Source: JAFDZV01 sp048594725
GTDB lineage: Bacteria > Bacteroidota > Ignavibacteria > OLB7
Length of the DNA: 64,000 bases
NCBI GenBank assembly: GCA_048594725.1
Contig: JBMDXA010000112.1
Coordinates: 1-64,000 of the forward strand
Direction: 5' to 3'
The notes below the pieces were generated by a model. That model searched no databases. It was not told where the DNA came from and saw only the letters and a list, made by a program, of their open reading frames with translations. A program made the position numbers and the translations under genes. This document shows, piece after piece, positions 1-8,382 of the stretch (positions are counted from its first letter, which is position 1; every line of letters starts with the position of its first letter).

Positions 1-39
1 TACTTGAGCGACCCTGAGTAGGCACTCTCGGAAGAACCC

Positions 40-100
40 CACGCAAAGCCGCGAAGGCGCAAAGAAAGACCTCTTCTTTGCGCCTTCGCGGCTTTGCGTG
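40..100. repeat. Perfect 27-bp inverted repeat (hairpin)
   Basis: Arms 40-66 and 74-100 are exact reverse complements with a 7-nt loop. The arm is the GC-rich phrase CGCAAAGCCGCGAAGGCGC with flanks. A related half-element (TTTGCGCCTTGGCGTCTTTG) lies at 36098-36117, so this looks like a dispersed intergenic element and not a terminator of a gene inside the window; no T-run follows. Confidence 0.8.
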
Positions 101-132
101 ATGCATCTGGCATGCTTGGGTCTATCAGGTAT

Positions 133-275
133 ATAATCGCCAATCTAAAATCGCAAATCGAAAATCCCCCCACTCCCGGCCTTCTCCTCGCCAATCGAAA
201 ATCTAAAATCGCCAATCGAAAATCCTCTCCCCTCCCCTCTGCCAATCGAAAATCTAAAATCGCAAATCGAAAATC
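133..275 (-). repeat. Heptad repeat cluster, three modules
   Basis: Three blocks (about 133-165, 191-224, 241-275) are built of 7-bp units ending in AATC on the plus strand (GAAAATC, TAAAATC, GCCAATC). Read on the minus strand they are GATTTTC/GATTTTA/GATTGGC units, the same module seen at 31482, 37562 and 58134. The rest of 1-329 shows no gene. Confidence 0.85.
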
Positions 276-329
276 CCCCCACTCCCCCTAACTTACCGGC
301 TTCCTTTCTTACGATTCTTGTGTGGTATC

Positions 330-1988
330 ATGATTCGTCATTATCTGACCTTTCTCCATCAGGCCCGGGCCTTGGATGAGGCATTGCGGGGATGGCGGCT
401 GGCGGAATGCTGGTCGCAGGAGAAGAACAATCTTTCGCTCCGGTTCGTCCGGGAGAAGCGCTCGCTGTTCGTGGAGATCTCGCTCGATCTTCATGTGGGA
501 TACGTCCTGCTTCGCGATGAGCTTGCCCGCGCACGCAGAAATACCATCGATTTCTTCGATGCCCTTCTCGGCGTGCAGCTGGTTGCGGTGACCGTGGACG
601 AGGGGGAACGCGTGATCCGGATGGCCTTTGCCGATGGTCATGTTCTGGCGCTCTTCTTCTTCGGCGGCGGCGGGGGGAACGTTCTGCTGCTGGATCGTGA
701 CGGGGCCGTGCAGGATTCCTTTACGAAGTACGCCGGCGAGTACGATGCGATTCTCGCCGGGGACGATGGCGATGATCTGCGCGATGCCTCCTCTATCCGT
801 TCGGCGCTTCGCTCCCTGGATGAGCCGCCGGCAAAGGCGCTGCAGCGGGCCATCCCCGAGCTTGGGCGCCGCCTGGCCGCCGAGGCCATCGCCCGCGCGG
901 GACTCGATGCGGTCGCGTCGCTTTCGGCGCTCGATGATGCGGCGCTCGACCGGTTGCTGGAGGAGGTGGATGTGCTCTACGGCGCATGCGAGACCTCCGG
1001 CACCTTCCATCTGTATCATCTCCCTGATGAAGTGGTTTTCTCCCTGACCCGTCTGCAAAGTCTTGAAGGGAAGGCGGAGCGGGATGAGACGTTCGATGCG
1101 ATCGGGCGCGCGGTGCGTGCCTACCGCTCGGCGGGGGGACGCTTCAAGGAGTTTTCATCGCTGCGCGACCGGATACTCAAGCGGCTCGGCGGGGAGAAAT
1201 CGAAGCTGGAGCGTTCGCTGGCGAACCGGCTGGACAGCGCCACCCAGCTTCAGCGGGCGGCGGCATGGGAGCTGGAGGGGAATCTCGTGATGAGCAACCT
1301 CCCGGCGATCGAGCGTGGGAGCGCGCGCGTTGTCCTGGCCGACTGGGATGGCAACGAGCATGAGATAACGCTCGATCCGAAGCTGTCGCCGGTGGAGAAC
1401 GCCGAGCGCCTGTACCGCCGCGCCCGTGGCGCCCGCGATGCGGCAACGCGCGGGGAGCGGGGGATTGAAAAGGACCGGCGGCGGCTGCGGCAGTTTGCCG
1501 AGCTGCTGGAACGGGCCTCGCGCGCGGCCGGCGTGGCCGAACTGGAGGAGATCGAAAAGAACAACCGGGAGATTTTTGTGATGAGCGCTGAAGCAAAGGC
1601 GCCGGGATCGGCCGAGCGGTTTCGGAAGTTTGAAGTGGCCGGCGGCCATGAGGTCTATGCCGGCAAGAACGCGTCGAACAACGACGAGCTTACCGTGAAG
1701 TTCGCCCGGCCGAACGACTACTGGTTCCATGCACGGGGCAGCTCCGGCTCGCACGTGGTGCTCCGCTGGAACGATCCCAAGACCAAGCCCCCCAGGGATA
1801 CGCTCCGGCAGGCGGCATCGGTGGCCGCCTATTATTCAGGCGCGCGCGGCGCCAAGATGGTGCCCGTGGCCTACACGCTGAAGAAGTACGTGCGCAAGCC
1901 GAAGGGAGCCGCCGTGGGCGCGGTGATGATGGAACGCGAGGAGGTTATCATGGTGGAGCCGAAACTGCCCGTAGGAGCCGAAGAGTAA
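330..1988 (+). CDS. rqcH: NFACT family protein (RqcH/Rqc2-like ribosome quality control)
   Basis: 552 residues. The C-terminal third holds the NFACT-R (DUF814) RNA-binding domain, with phrases such as HEVYAGKNASNNDEL and YWFHARGSSGSHVVLR; the N-terminal and central parts match the NFACT-N fold and a long coiled-coil arm. Bacterial RqcH binds stalled 50S-peptidyl-tRNA complexes and adds C-terminal alanine tails that mark nascent chains for proteolysis. I chose ATG 330, which gives MIRHYLT, over an in-frame TTG at 318 that only adds MCGI. Older annotations call this family fibronectin-binding protein, which is misleading. It stands alone; the next gene is on the other strand. Confidence 0.9.
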   Translation: MIRHYLTFLHQARALDEALRGWRLAECWSQEKNNLSLRFVREKRSLFVEISLDLHVGYVLLRDELARARRNTIDFFDALLGVQLVAVTVDEGERVIRMAFADGHVLALFFFGGGGGNVLLLDRDGAVQDSFTKYAGEYDAILAGDDGDDLRDASSIRSALRSLDEPPAKALQRAIPELGRRLAAEAIARAGLDAVASLSALDDAALDRLLEEVDVLYGACETSGTFHLYHLPDEVVFSLTRLQSLEGKAERDETFDAIGRAVRAYRSAGGRFKEFSSLRDRILKRLGGEKSKLERSLANRLDSATQLQRAAAWELEGNLVMSNLPAIERGSARVVLADWDGNEHEITLDPKLSPVENAERLYRRARGARDAATRGERGIEKDRRRLRQFAELLERASRAAGVAELEEIEKNNREIFVMSAEAKAPGSAERFRKFEVAGGHEVYAGKNASNNDELTVKFARPNDYWFHARGSSGSHVVLRWNDPKTKPPRDTLRQAASVAAYYSGARGAKMVPVAYTLKKYVRKPKGAAVGAVMMEREEVIMVEPKLPVGAEE

Positions 1989-2534
1989 GGGGATTGTAGA
2001 TCGTCGATATGCGATTGGCGGAGAGGATGTCTGGGGCAGCGAGTTCAGGGGCGGGAGCGTGTGCGGGGGAACGCATGGAGGCGGGTAGCGATACGTTCAG
2101 GCGTTGGAGTGGGGAGAGAAGAATCGGCCGCTCCTCCGGAGCAGGGGAGTGATGCGGTTCGTTCTACGATACACAGGTGCGTAGGAGCCACTCCCTCCAA
2201 CGGTGGCAGCCGGGCCGATGTGATTGCAGAGGTCATCGAGTGGTAGCTTCGCAGCGAGTGTCTCCGGTTCTTTGCCGTACGGCAGGCCCCCGTAGGGGGC
2301 ACCCATCTGTAGAGGAGAGAGTTTTTTTTAACGTTTTGGAAGCTCCGGAGGAGCGGCCCATTCCTGGGGGTGTGCGGAGCAGATCCTCTCGGAGCTCTGC
2401 TCCACTACCGCGCAACGTGAGTTATCTACCGCGCTAGGAAAACGTTTGCTGATATTCTTCTGCTGCGTTGCCGCTGTGACTCCGCGCGAACAGCGTTTGC
2501 AATCCCAGAGAACCTATCCCGAGGTACGTAATTG
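1989..2534. other. Intergenic region with degenerate repeats, no gene seen
   Basis: Convergent spacer between the NFACT gene and the AroE-like gene. It holds a weak GATT-heptad remnant at about 1993-2024 directly after the stop codon, a dispersed repeat at 2281-2372, and a segment at 2440-2534 resembling 14740-14830. Short open frames here lack start context and do not look coding. Confidence 0.6.
2281..2372 (+). repeat. Dispersed repeat of the CCGTAGGG..CTGTAG..AAGCTCCG type
   Basis: Carries CCCGTAGGGGGCACCCATC, then CTGTAG, a T-rich spacer, and GGAAGCTCCGGAGGAGCGG. The same ordered blocks occur at 31751-31832 (plus) and 25793-25873 (minus), with divergent spacers. Confidence 0.7.
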
Positions 2535-3407
2535 CTACGCTCCCTCTTCCTGATTGGTCACCATCAGCTTGCGGATCTCGTCTATCGGAAACTCGGAGCC
2601 CACCAGCAGTTCGTAGGCATTTTTCACCTGCTCCACCAGAACCTCCACGCCGCTGATGGTGGTGGCACCCGCCTCTCCGGCTTCACGGAGCATCCGGGTG
2701 ACAGCCGGGCTGAAGGTTGCATCCAGCACTACCTGGCGGCTGTGATAGATGTCGGGGATGGTGATGGGGGTCTCCTCCACGTTCGGGTAGCCCCCCAGCG
2801 CGGTGGCATTGATGATAAGCCGTGCCTCGGTCAGGAGCTGCGCGATATCGGGGGGGAACAGCTCGTGCGCCTCGATGTGCGAGGAGGTCTTGGTGCCGCT
2901 CAGCATCTGCTTCAGGATCTGCGCCTGCTGCGGGGTGCGGTCGGCGATGGCGACATGCTTCAGGCGGAAGTGGCGAACCACGGCGTAGGCCGCCGAGCGG
3001 GCCATCGCCCCTCCTCCCAGAATCACCGCGCTTCCGTTGGCGAACTTGTCGCGATGCCGCTCCAGCACCGTCACCAGTGCGCGGGCCTCGGTATTGTGTC
3101 CGGTGGCCTGATCCTCCTGGAACGTGATGACATTCACCACACCGGCGCCATGCGCCTCATCGGAGAGATAATCCACGATGCCGGATGCGGAACTGCGAAG
3201 CCGCCCATCCAGATACACACCGCTGGCACCGATGGTGCGGAGCGCCGAGATAGGGGTGGCAACCTCGCGGACCGGTGCATCGAAGAGCATACAGGCAACA
3301 TCGGCATCGGCGATGGCGCTTGCTGCCGAGAGCATCTGATGGATCAGGTTCTCGCCGATCGGGTGGCAGAGCACCCCGATGAGCTTCGTCTTATGAGTAG
3401 TCTGCAT
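2535..3407 (-). CDS. AroE-like shikimate dehydrogenase family protein, divergent
   Basis: 290 residues, near the usual AroE length. The C-terminal Rossmann half is clear: GGGAMARSAAY at about 131-141, NATALGGYPN at 200-209 and SGVEVLVEQ at 252-260, matching NADP-binding and C-terminal AroE motifs. The N-terminal substrate half is degenerate. The SxS shikimate-binding pair is replaced by HPIGENLIHQ (15-24). The NVTxPxK segment with the catalytic Lys is absent, and the GxNTDxxG motif reads GHNTEARAL. Family membership is fairly safe, but use of shikimate is doubtful; a related substrate or loss of activity is possible. It lies 62 bases after gltX on the same strand, so they may be cotranscribed. 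Confidence 0.75.
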   Translation of the reverse strand: MQTTHKTKLIGVLCHPIGENLIHQMLSAASAIADADVACMLFDAPVREVATPISALRTIGASGVYLDGRLRSSASGIVDYLSDEAHGAGVVNVITFQEDQATGHNTEARALVTVLERHRDKFANGSAVILGGGAMARSAAYAVVRHFRLKHVAIADRTPQQAQILKQMLSGTKTSSHIEAHELFPPDIAQLLTEARLIINATALGGYPNVEETPITIPDIYHSRQVVLDATFSPAVTRMLREAGEAGATTISGVEVLVEQVKNAYELLVGSEFPIDEIRKLMVTNQEEGA

Positions 3408-3469
3408 CGAGAAGCGAACAGGAGAGAGTGCTAATGGATTATCACGTATCGCGAAGTACGTAAGAACTG

Positions 3470-4939
3470 CTAACTACCGACGCGCTCCTGATGGCTCTCC
3501 GCGTAACTGCGGAGGCGTTCCAGCGAAAGCTCGCGGCCCAGCACCGTCATGGTCTCGAACATGCCGGCGCCCACGCGTTTGCCGGTGATCGACAGGCGTA
3601 TCGGATGGATCAGCTTTCCGGCCGAGATGCCGATCTCCTCGGCATAGCCGCGCACCACCGCCTCGATCATCGCCACGGTCCACTCGTACGCGTCCAGCTT
3701 TTCGAGCCGGGAGGCAAGTTCCAGCATCTGCGAGCCGGTCTCCGGCTTCCAGTGCTTGGCCGCATACTCCTCATCGTATTCCCTGATCGGGCCGAACATG
3801 TAATCGGCAAAGGTCGGCACATCGGTGATGAAGTTGATCCGTTCCTTCACCAGATCCACCACCGCGGCGGTATAGGCATGGGTGGCATCCGGATATCCCG
3901 CCTCCGCCAGCGAGGGCATCAGCTTGTCGGTCAGGCGCTCTATCGGCAACTGGCGAAGGTACATGCCGTTCATCCAGTTGAGCTTGTTGATATCGAAGAT
4001 CGCCCCCGCCTTGTTCACCTTCTCCAGATCGAACATCGCGATCATCTCCTCCATCGAGAAGATCTCGCGGTCGGCCGTGGGATTCCAGCCCAGCAGCGCC
4101 ACGAAGTTGACCAGCGCCTCCGGCAGGTAGCCCTTGTCGCGGTAATCGCTGACGGCCACATCGCCATCGCGCTTGGAGAGCTTCTTCCGCTCGGTGCTCA
4201 GCAGGAGCGGCAGATGCGCGAACTGCGGTTTATCCCAGCCGAACGCATCGTACAGGATCACATGCTTCGGCAGGGAGGGAAGCCACTCCTCGCCACGGAT
4301 CACATGGGTGATCTCCATCAGATGATCGTCCACGATATTGGCGAGGTGATAGGTCGGGAACCCGTCGGACTTCAGCAGCACCTGGTCGTCGATGGTACGG
4401 TTGGCGAAGACGCTCTCGCCGCGCACGATATCGCTGGTGCGGGTCTCGCCGGTAAGCGGGACGAACAGGCGGATCACATGCTCGGCGCCCGATTCCAGCA
4501 GGCGGCGGGTTTCCTCCTCGCCCAGCGTGAACTGGTTGCGCATGGAGCTGCGGTCGTACTTCGGGGCGATGCCGGCCTTCTGCTGGCGTTCGCGCATGCG
4601 GTCCAGCTCCTCGGCGGTATCGAACGCATAATAGGCGGTTCCCCGGTCTATCAGGATCTGCGCATGCTGGCGGTAGATCGCGGTCCGCTCCGACTGGCGG
4701 TACGGTCCGTAGGCTCCCTCCATGTGCGGCCCCTCATCGAACTCGATGCCGGCCCATTCGAACATCTCCAGGATGTTCTGTTCGGCTCCTTCCACATAGC
4801 GGGTCTGATCGGTATCCTCGATACGGAGGATGCATTTCCCGCCGAGATGACGGGCGAAAAGATAGTTGTAGAGCCCCGAGCGGAGGCTGCCCACATGCAG
4901 CATTCCGGTAGGGGACGGAGCAAAACGAACGCGAACCAT
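3470..4939 (-). CDS. gltX: Glutamyl-tRNA synthetase
   Basis: 489 residues, normal length for a bacterial class I GluRS. The HIGH-type motif is PSPTGMLHVGSLRS (8-21) and the KMSKS-type motif is KKLSKRDGD (252-260); EDTDQTR at 41-47 belongs to the catalytic Rossmann fold. The enzyme charges tRNA-Glu (possibly also tRNA-Gln in organisms using the amidotransferase route). ATG 4939 is preceded by an AGAGAGA purine run. It follows tRNA-His on the same strand, but a strong terminator lies between them. Confidence 0.97.
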   Translation of the reverse strand: MVRVRFAPSPTGMLHVGSLRSGLYNYLFARHLGGKCILRIEDTDQTRYVEGAEQNILEMFEWAGIEFDEGPHMEGAYGPYRQSERTAIYRQHAQILIDRGTAYYAFDTAEELDRMRERQQKAGIAPKYDRSSMRNQFTLGEEETRRLLESGAEHVIRLFVPLTGETRTSDIVRGESVFANRTIDDQVLLKSDGFPTYHLANIVDDHLMEITHVIRGEEWLPSLPKHVILYDAFGWDKPQFAHLPLLLSTERKKLSKRDGDVAVSDYRDKGYLPEALVNFVALLGWNPTADREIFSMEEMIAMFDLEKVNKAGAIFDINKLNWMNGMYLRQLPIERLTDKLMPSLAEAGYPDATHAYTAAVVDLVKERINFITDVPTFADYMFGPIREYDEEYAAKHWKPETGSQMLELASRLEKLDAYEWTVAMIEAVVRGYAEEIGISAGKLIHPIRLSITGKRVGAGMFETMTVLGRELSLERLRSYAESHQERVGS

Positions 4940-5077
4940 GAGAGTTCTCTCTTCTAGTCGATGAAGATGCTATAAACGTCTGCGACGAATATCCGCCGGA
5001 TTATCGGCCGCCGGGGTGGGGCCGCATGCCTGTTGCAGGGGCCGTCCGGGAGGGCCGATGCTGGCGGATACAATAAA

Positions 5078-5113
5078 AAAAGCGCGACCCGAACATTATC
5101 GCGTTGCGCTTTT
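5078..5113 (-). terminator. Rho-independent terminator of tRNA-His
   Basis: A 10-bp stem (5078-5087 with 5104-5113) including one G-T pair; on the minus strand it is followed at once by a run of T. It sits about 10 bases past the tRNA 3' end and separates it from gltX. Confidence 0.85.
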
Positions 5114-5123
5114 GTAAAACGAG

Positions 5124-5198
5124 GGCGAGTGATGGGACTTGAACCCACGGCCTTCTGAGCCACAATCAGACGCTCTAACCACCTGAGCTACACCCGCC
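5124..5198 (-). tRNA. tRNA-His (GTG)
   Basis: On the minus strand the acceptor GCGGGTG pairs with CACTCGC (one G-T). The anticodon loop is TTGTGGC (anticodon GTG) on a TCTGA/TCAGA stem, and the T arm is GTGGG-TTCAAGT-CCCAT. The extra G(-1) at 5198 opposite C73 at 5124 is the tRNA-His identity feature. CCA is not encoded. Confidence 0.95.
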
Positions 5199-5219
5199 AT
5201 GTGTATCCGAATAAGGTTG

Positions 5220-5251
5220 CAAAGTTAATGTAACGAGAGCAACTGAGCAAT
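5220..5251 (-). promoter_or_regulatory. Bacteroidota-type promoter of tRNA-His
   Basis: On the minus strand: ATTG at 5248-5251, 20 bases, then TAACTTTG at 5220-5227. This matches the -33 TTTG / -7 TAnnTTTG consensus known from Bacteroidota. The predicted transcript start falls 10-15 bases before the tRNA. Confidence 0.65.
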
Positions 5252-5266
5252 CTCAGATTGTAAATT

Positions 5267-6439
5267 TTAATCCGGCAGCCGATCGCGCAGTTCCGGCAGC
5301 CGTCTGGCGATAGCCTCTGCGGCCGCATTCCCCCAGGCATCCCAGTTGAGCCTGGTTTCGAACTCCCGCCGGCTGCTCTCGCATAGTTTCCGGTAGCGTT
5401 CCGGGTGGGCGGCGAGTCCGGCTATCAGATCGGCAAAGGCGGCCCCGCGCGATCCGGGGGGGAGCGTGAACCCGTTTACCCCGTCGCGCACGATGGAGGG
5501 AACCCCTCCGGTGCCCGTGGCGAGCGCCGGCAGCCCATAGGCGTTCGCCTCGCAGAACGCCACGCCGGCGGCCTCGAACCGGCTCGGAAGAATGAACAGG
5601 TCGGAGCGCCGCCAGAGCATCGCGAAGGTCGCGGCGTCGGCCGGGTTTTCCTTGTCGAGCGGGGGGATGATCTCCAGTCTCGGATGCCGTATCCCCTCCG
5701 GCGGCGTACATCCCACCACCGTCAGCCAGGCATCGTGGCCGGTTTCCAGGAGCCGCAGAAGCGTTTCATAGGCTATCTCCCCTCCCTTCATCTCCCATGA
5801 ATATCCTACCATCAGCAGCCGGATGCCTCCATCCAGCGCCCGCGGCGGAATCTGGTCGCGCGAGGGGGGCTGGCGAAGGCTTGCGCCGAGGTAGTTGATG
5901 CAGATCTTCTCCGGATCGGCGTTGTAATCACGAACCGCCGAGGAGGCGGCCCACTCCGAGGGGTAGAGCATGATATCGGCCCGCTCCAGCGTGCGGCGTT
6001 CCAGCTCGTCGCCCCATCGTTCGGTGCGGGGGATCACATTGGTGTAGTCGCTGTAGTAGCCCCGCACCAGCCTCCAGGTGGCATCGGAGTAGCCGATAAT
6101 CGGGAGCCGGGTGTGAAGAAAGGGGACTATCGCCGTGCCCCCCGGCGCAAAGATCAGATCGTACCGCCCCTCGTTCAGCCGCTTGTCGAAGTAGGCCGCC
6201 AGCCGCCGGCCCAGCGCCGGATCGTGATGAAAGCTGTAGTTGCGGCCGGTTGCCATCCGCAGCAGTTTCCGGGCCGCGCGGTACGGGGTCATGGAGATGG
6301 GGGCGGGGCCCAGATCGGCCACCTCCCCCACATGACGCCCGAACGCCTCCTTGAAAAAACGGAGCGTTCCCACCCAGCTGCTTGTTCCAGCACCGGGATC
6401 TATCTGATGTACGAACGCCACCTTCAGAGTATGATTCAT
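5267..6439 (-). CDS. Glycosyltransferase, GT4 family
   Basis: 390 residues, two Rossmann-like halves (GT-B fold). The C-terminal half has the group 1 signature region: LFILPSRFEAAGVAFCEANA, the E-x7-E type segment in which the second acidic residue is replaced, followed by GLPALATGTGGVPSIVRDG, which binds the nucleotide sugar. An N-terminal acceptor half follows MNHTLKVAFVHQ. Likely transfers a sugar to a surface polysaccharide or lipid; donor and acceptor cannot be read from sequence. No other glycan-synthesis genes are adjacent. Confidence 0.85.
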   Translation of the reverse strand: MNHTLKVAFVHQIDPGAGTSSWVGTLRFFKEAFGRHVGEVADLGPAPISMTPYRAARKLLRMATGRNYSFHHDPALGRRLAAYFDKRLNEGRYDLIFAPGGTAIVPFLHTRLPIIGYSDATWRLVRGYYSDYTNVIPRTERWGDELERRTLERADIMLYPSEWAASSAVRDYNADPEKICINYLGASLRQPPSRDQIPPRALDGGIRLLMVGYSWEMKGGEIAYETLLRLLETGHDAWLTVVGCTPPEGIRHPRLEIIPPLDKENPADAATFAMLWRRSDLFILPSRFEAAGVAFCEANAYGLPALATGTGGVPSIVRDGVNGFTLPPGSRGAAFADLIAGLAAHPERYRKLCESSRREFETRLNWDAWGNAAAEAIARRLPELRDRLPD

Positions 6440-6609
6440 GCCGGAAGAGAACGAAGAACCTGTAACGATGCCGGAAAAAACGACGAGGGAGCGGAACCCT
6501 TCCGGTCCCGGCTCCCCTTCGGGTTCGATACTACGAGCTGCACTCCCAAGTTACCGATCGCATATGGATCGGCGGCCATCTTCCCGGCCGCTGCGGTGGC
6601 CGGATCGGC

Positions 6610-6640
6610 TTGCAGCGTGAGTGCGCGCCGGATATGTTTG
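6610..6640 (+). promoter_or_regulatory. Bacteroidota-type promoter of the first SBBP gene
   Basis: TTG at 6610-6612, 20 bases, then a perfect TATGTTTG at 6633-6640. The start codon is at 6683, giving a leader of about 35 bases. Confidence 0.6.
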
Positions 6641-6682
6641 CGGCCGTAATCAACGTTCCCATATCCGCGGAGAGATGAATTC

Positions 6683-8350
6683 ATGCTACGATCGATTCTT
6701 GCAACGGCCGTTCTGGCGGCCATTCCGGTTGCAGCGGCACGGGCTCAGGCCCCGTCGTGGGAGTGGGGGCTTCAGGGAGGAGGAACCGCATCCGACGAAG
6801 GAACCCGTGTGGCGGCCAATGCCGCCGGCGATCTCTACATCGCGGCGAACTTCCAGGACTCCGCATCGTTTTCCGCGGCCCGCTCATGGCGGGCGGCAAA
6901 GGGGTTCGGCCGCACCGATGCCTGTATCCTGAAACTTTCGCGGAACGGGGTCTGGGTATGGGCCTATCCGGTGGGGGGGAGCGGCGCCGATACGGTCCGC
7001 GATGTGAAGGTCGATCCCGCCGGGAACGTCTATCTGCTCGCCACGGTGCAGGGGGATTCGGTTCGAATCGGATCGGCGGGTGGAACCATCGTTCGTCCGC
7101 TGGGAGCAGGAGAGAAGGAGAAGGTACTGCTGGCGAAATATGATCCCGATGGGCATCTGCTCTGGAGCCGCATCGCCGGAGGGGAGAAGAGCACCACGGC
7201 CGGAGGGCTCGCCATCGAGAAGGATGGGGGGGCATGTGTCATCGGCACGTTCACCGGGACGATAAGCGCCCCTCCCGGAGCCGTGGCAAGCCGTGGCGGG
7301 AGCGATCTGTTCCTTGCCCGGTTCTCTCCGGCCGGGGATCTCCGCCTGCTGATGCGTGCCGGCGGCAGCGGGGACGATACCGGGGAGGATGTGGGCGTGG
7401 ATGGCTACGGGTCCATGGTGATCGTGGGAGAGTTCGCGGGGGTGGCCGATATCAGCGGGAGAACCGTGAGCGGATTGGGGGAGCGCAATCTGCTGCTGGC
7501 CCGCCTGGCTTCCAATGGCCTCCTGCTCTGGGCGCAGGCCGAAGGGGGAAGGAGCTTCCAGGGAAGCGGTCCCTCGATACTGGTATCGCCGGACGGGGAT
7601 TTCCACCTGACCGGAACGTTCTACAAGCAGGCGCAGATCGGCACCGTGGATCTGACCAGCCAGGGGGAGTCCGATATCTATCTGATACGCTTCGCCAGCG
7701 ATGGCGTGGCGCAGTGGGGGAGCCAGTTCGGCGGGGAGAGGAGCCAGCAGGTAGCGGATATCGCTGCTGGACGGGACGGAGCCGTTGTCATCTCCGGCGC
7801 CTCGCAGGATCTCGCTGCCGGATCGATCTTCATCGCGGCCTACGGCGCCAACGGGGAGCTGCGCTGGCATCAGGAGGATGGCGGGGGGAACGGCCCGCGC
7901 ACCGCGCGGCCGGGAGGGCTTGCGCTGGATAGTGCCGGAAACATCTATCTGACCGGCGGTTTCGGCGGCGGGATCACCTTCGGCCCGAGCACCCTGGCGA
8001 GCATCGGCAGCGCGCCCGACTCCATCGCCGGGACCGATCTGCTGCTGGCGAAGCTGGGCGCCCCGGCCGCAGCCGGAGATGCGGAGGACCGGAACGTCCC
8101 GTCACTGCGCGTCGGAATGATCTCCCCTGCGGAGATCCGGGTGATGATGGCTCTGAGGCGCTCCGGTCCCGCGCGGCTTGCGCTCTACGATGCGCGGGGC
8201 GCGCTGATCCGCACCCTGGCCGATGAGCCGAGACCGGCGGGAGAATACGAGCTCTCCCTGAACGTCTCGGATCTGCCGGCGGGGGCATACTTCCTGGTGC
8301 TGCGTGGCCGGGCGGGAGCCGCGGCCGGTTCCTTCTGCATCTCCCGCTGA
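6683..8350 (+). CDS. Exported beta-propeller (SBBP repeat) protein with T9SS sorting domain
   Basis: 555 residues. A Sec signal peptide (MLRSILATAVLAAIPVAAAR, then AQA) precedes repeated blades in which D-x-x-GN-x-Y and W-x-x-x-x-GG phrases recur (for example VDPAGNVYLLATV), typical of SBBP propeller repeats. The last 75 residues resemble a Por/T9SS C-terminal sorting domain: SGPARLALYDARGALIRTL and DLPAGAYFLVLRG. Probably secreted or displayed on the surface. A close paralog lies at 11195-12847; the two share the same start (QAPSW) and blade order. Confidence 0.8.
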   Translation: MLRSILATAVLAAIPVAAARAQAPSWEWGLQGGGTASDEGTRVAANAAGDLYIAANFQDSASFSAARSWRAAKGFGRTDACILKLSRNGVWVWAYPVGGSGADTVRDVKVDPAGNVYLLATVQGDSVRIGSAGGTIVRPLGAGEKEKVLLAKYDPDGHLLWSRIAGGEKSTTAGGLAIEKDGGACVIGTFTGTISAPPGAVASRGGSDLFLARFSPAGDLRLLMRAGGSGDDTGEDVGVDGYGSMVIVGEFAGVADISGRTVSGLGERNLLLARLASNGLLLWAQAEGGRSFQGSGPSILVSPDGDFHLTGTFYKQAQIGTVDLTSQGESDIYLIRFASDGVAQWGSQFGGERSQQVADIAAGRDGAVVISGASQDLAAGSIFIAAYGANGELRWHQEDGGGNGPRTARPGGLALDSAGNIYLTGGFGGGITFGPSTLASIGSAPDSIAGTDLLLAKLGAPAAAGDAEDRNVPSLRVGMISPAEIRVMMALRRSGPARLALYDARGALIRTLADEPRPAGEYELSLNVSDLPAGAYFLVLRGRAGAAAGSFCISR

Positions 8351-8382
8351 GCGCTGCAGTATGGCGCCCGTGCGTTCGCGCT

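Noticed and set aside
133..275. Possible CRISPR array
   Set aside because: Units are 7-bp heptads with no unique spacers and no cas genes in the window.
318..329. TTG start of the NFACT gene
   Set aside because: ATG 330 gives the family start with only four residues lost.
2061..2437. Short frames in the 1989-2534 spacer
   Set aside because: Overlap a dispersed repeat, lack start context and show no protein-like composition.
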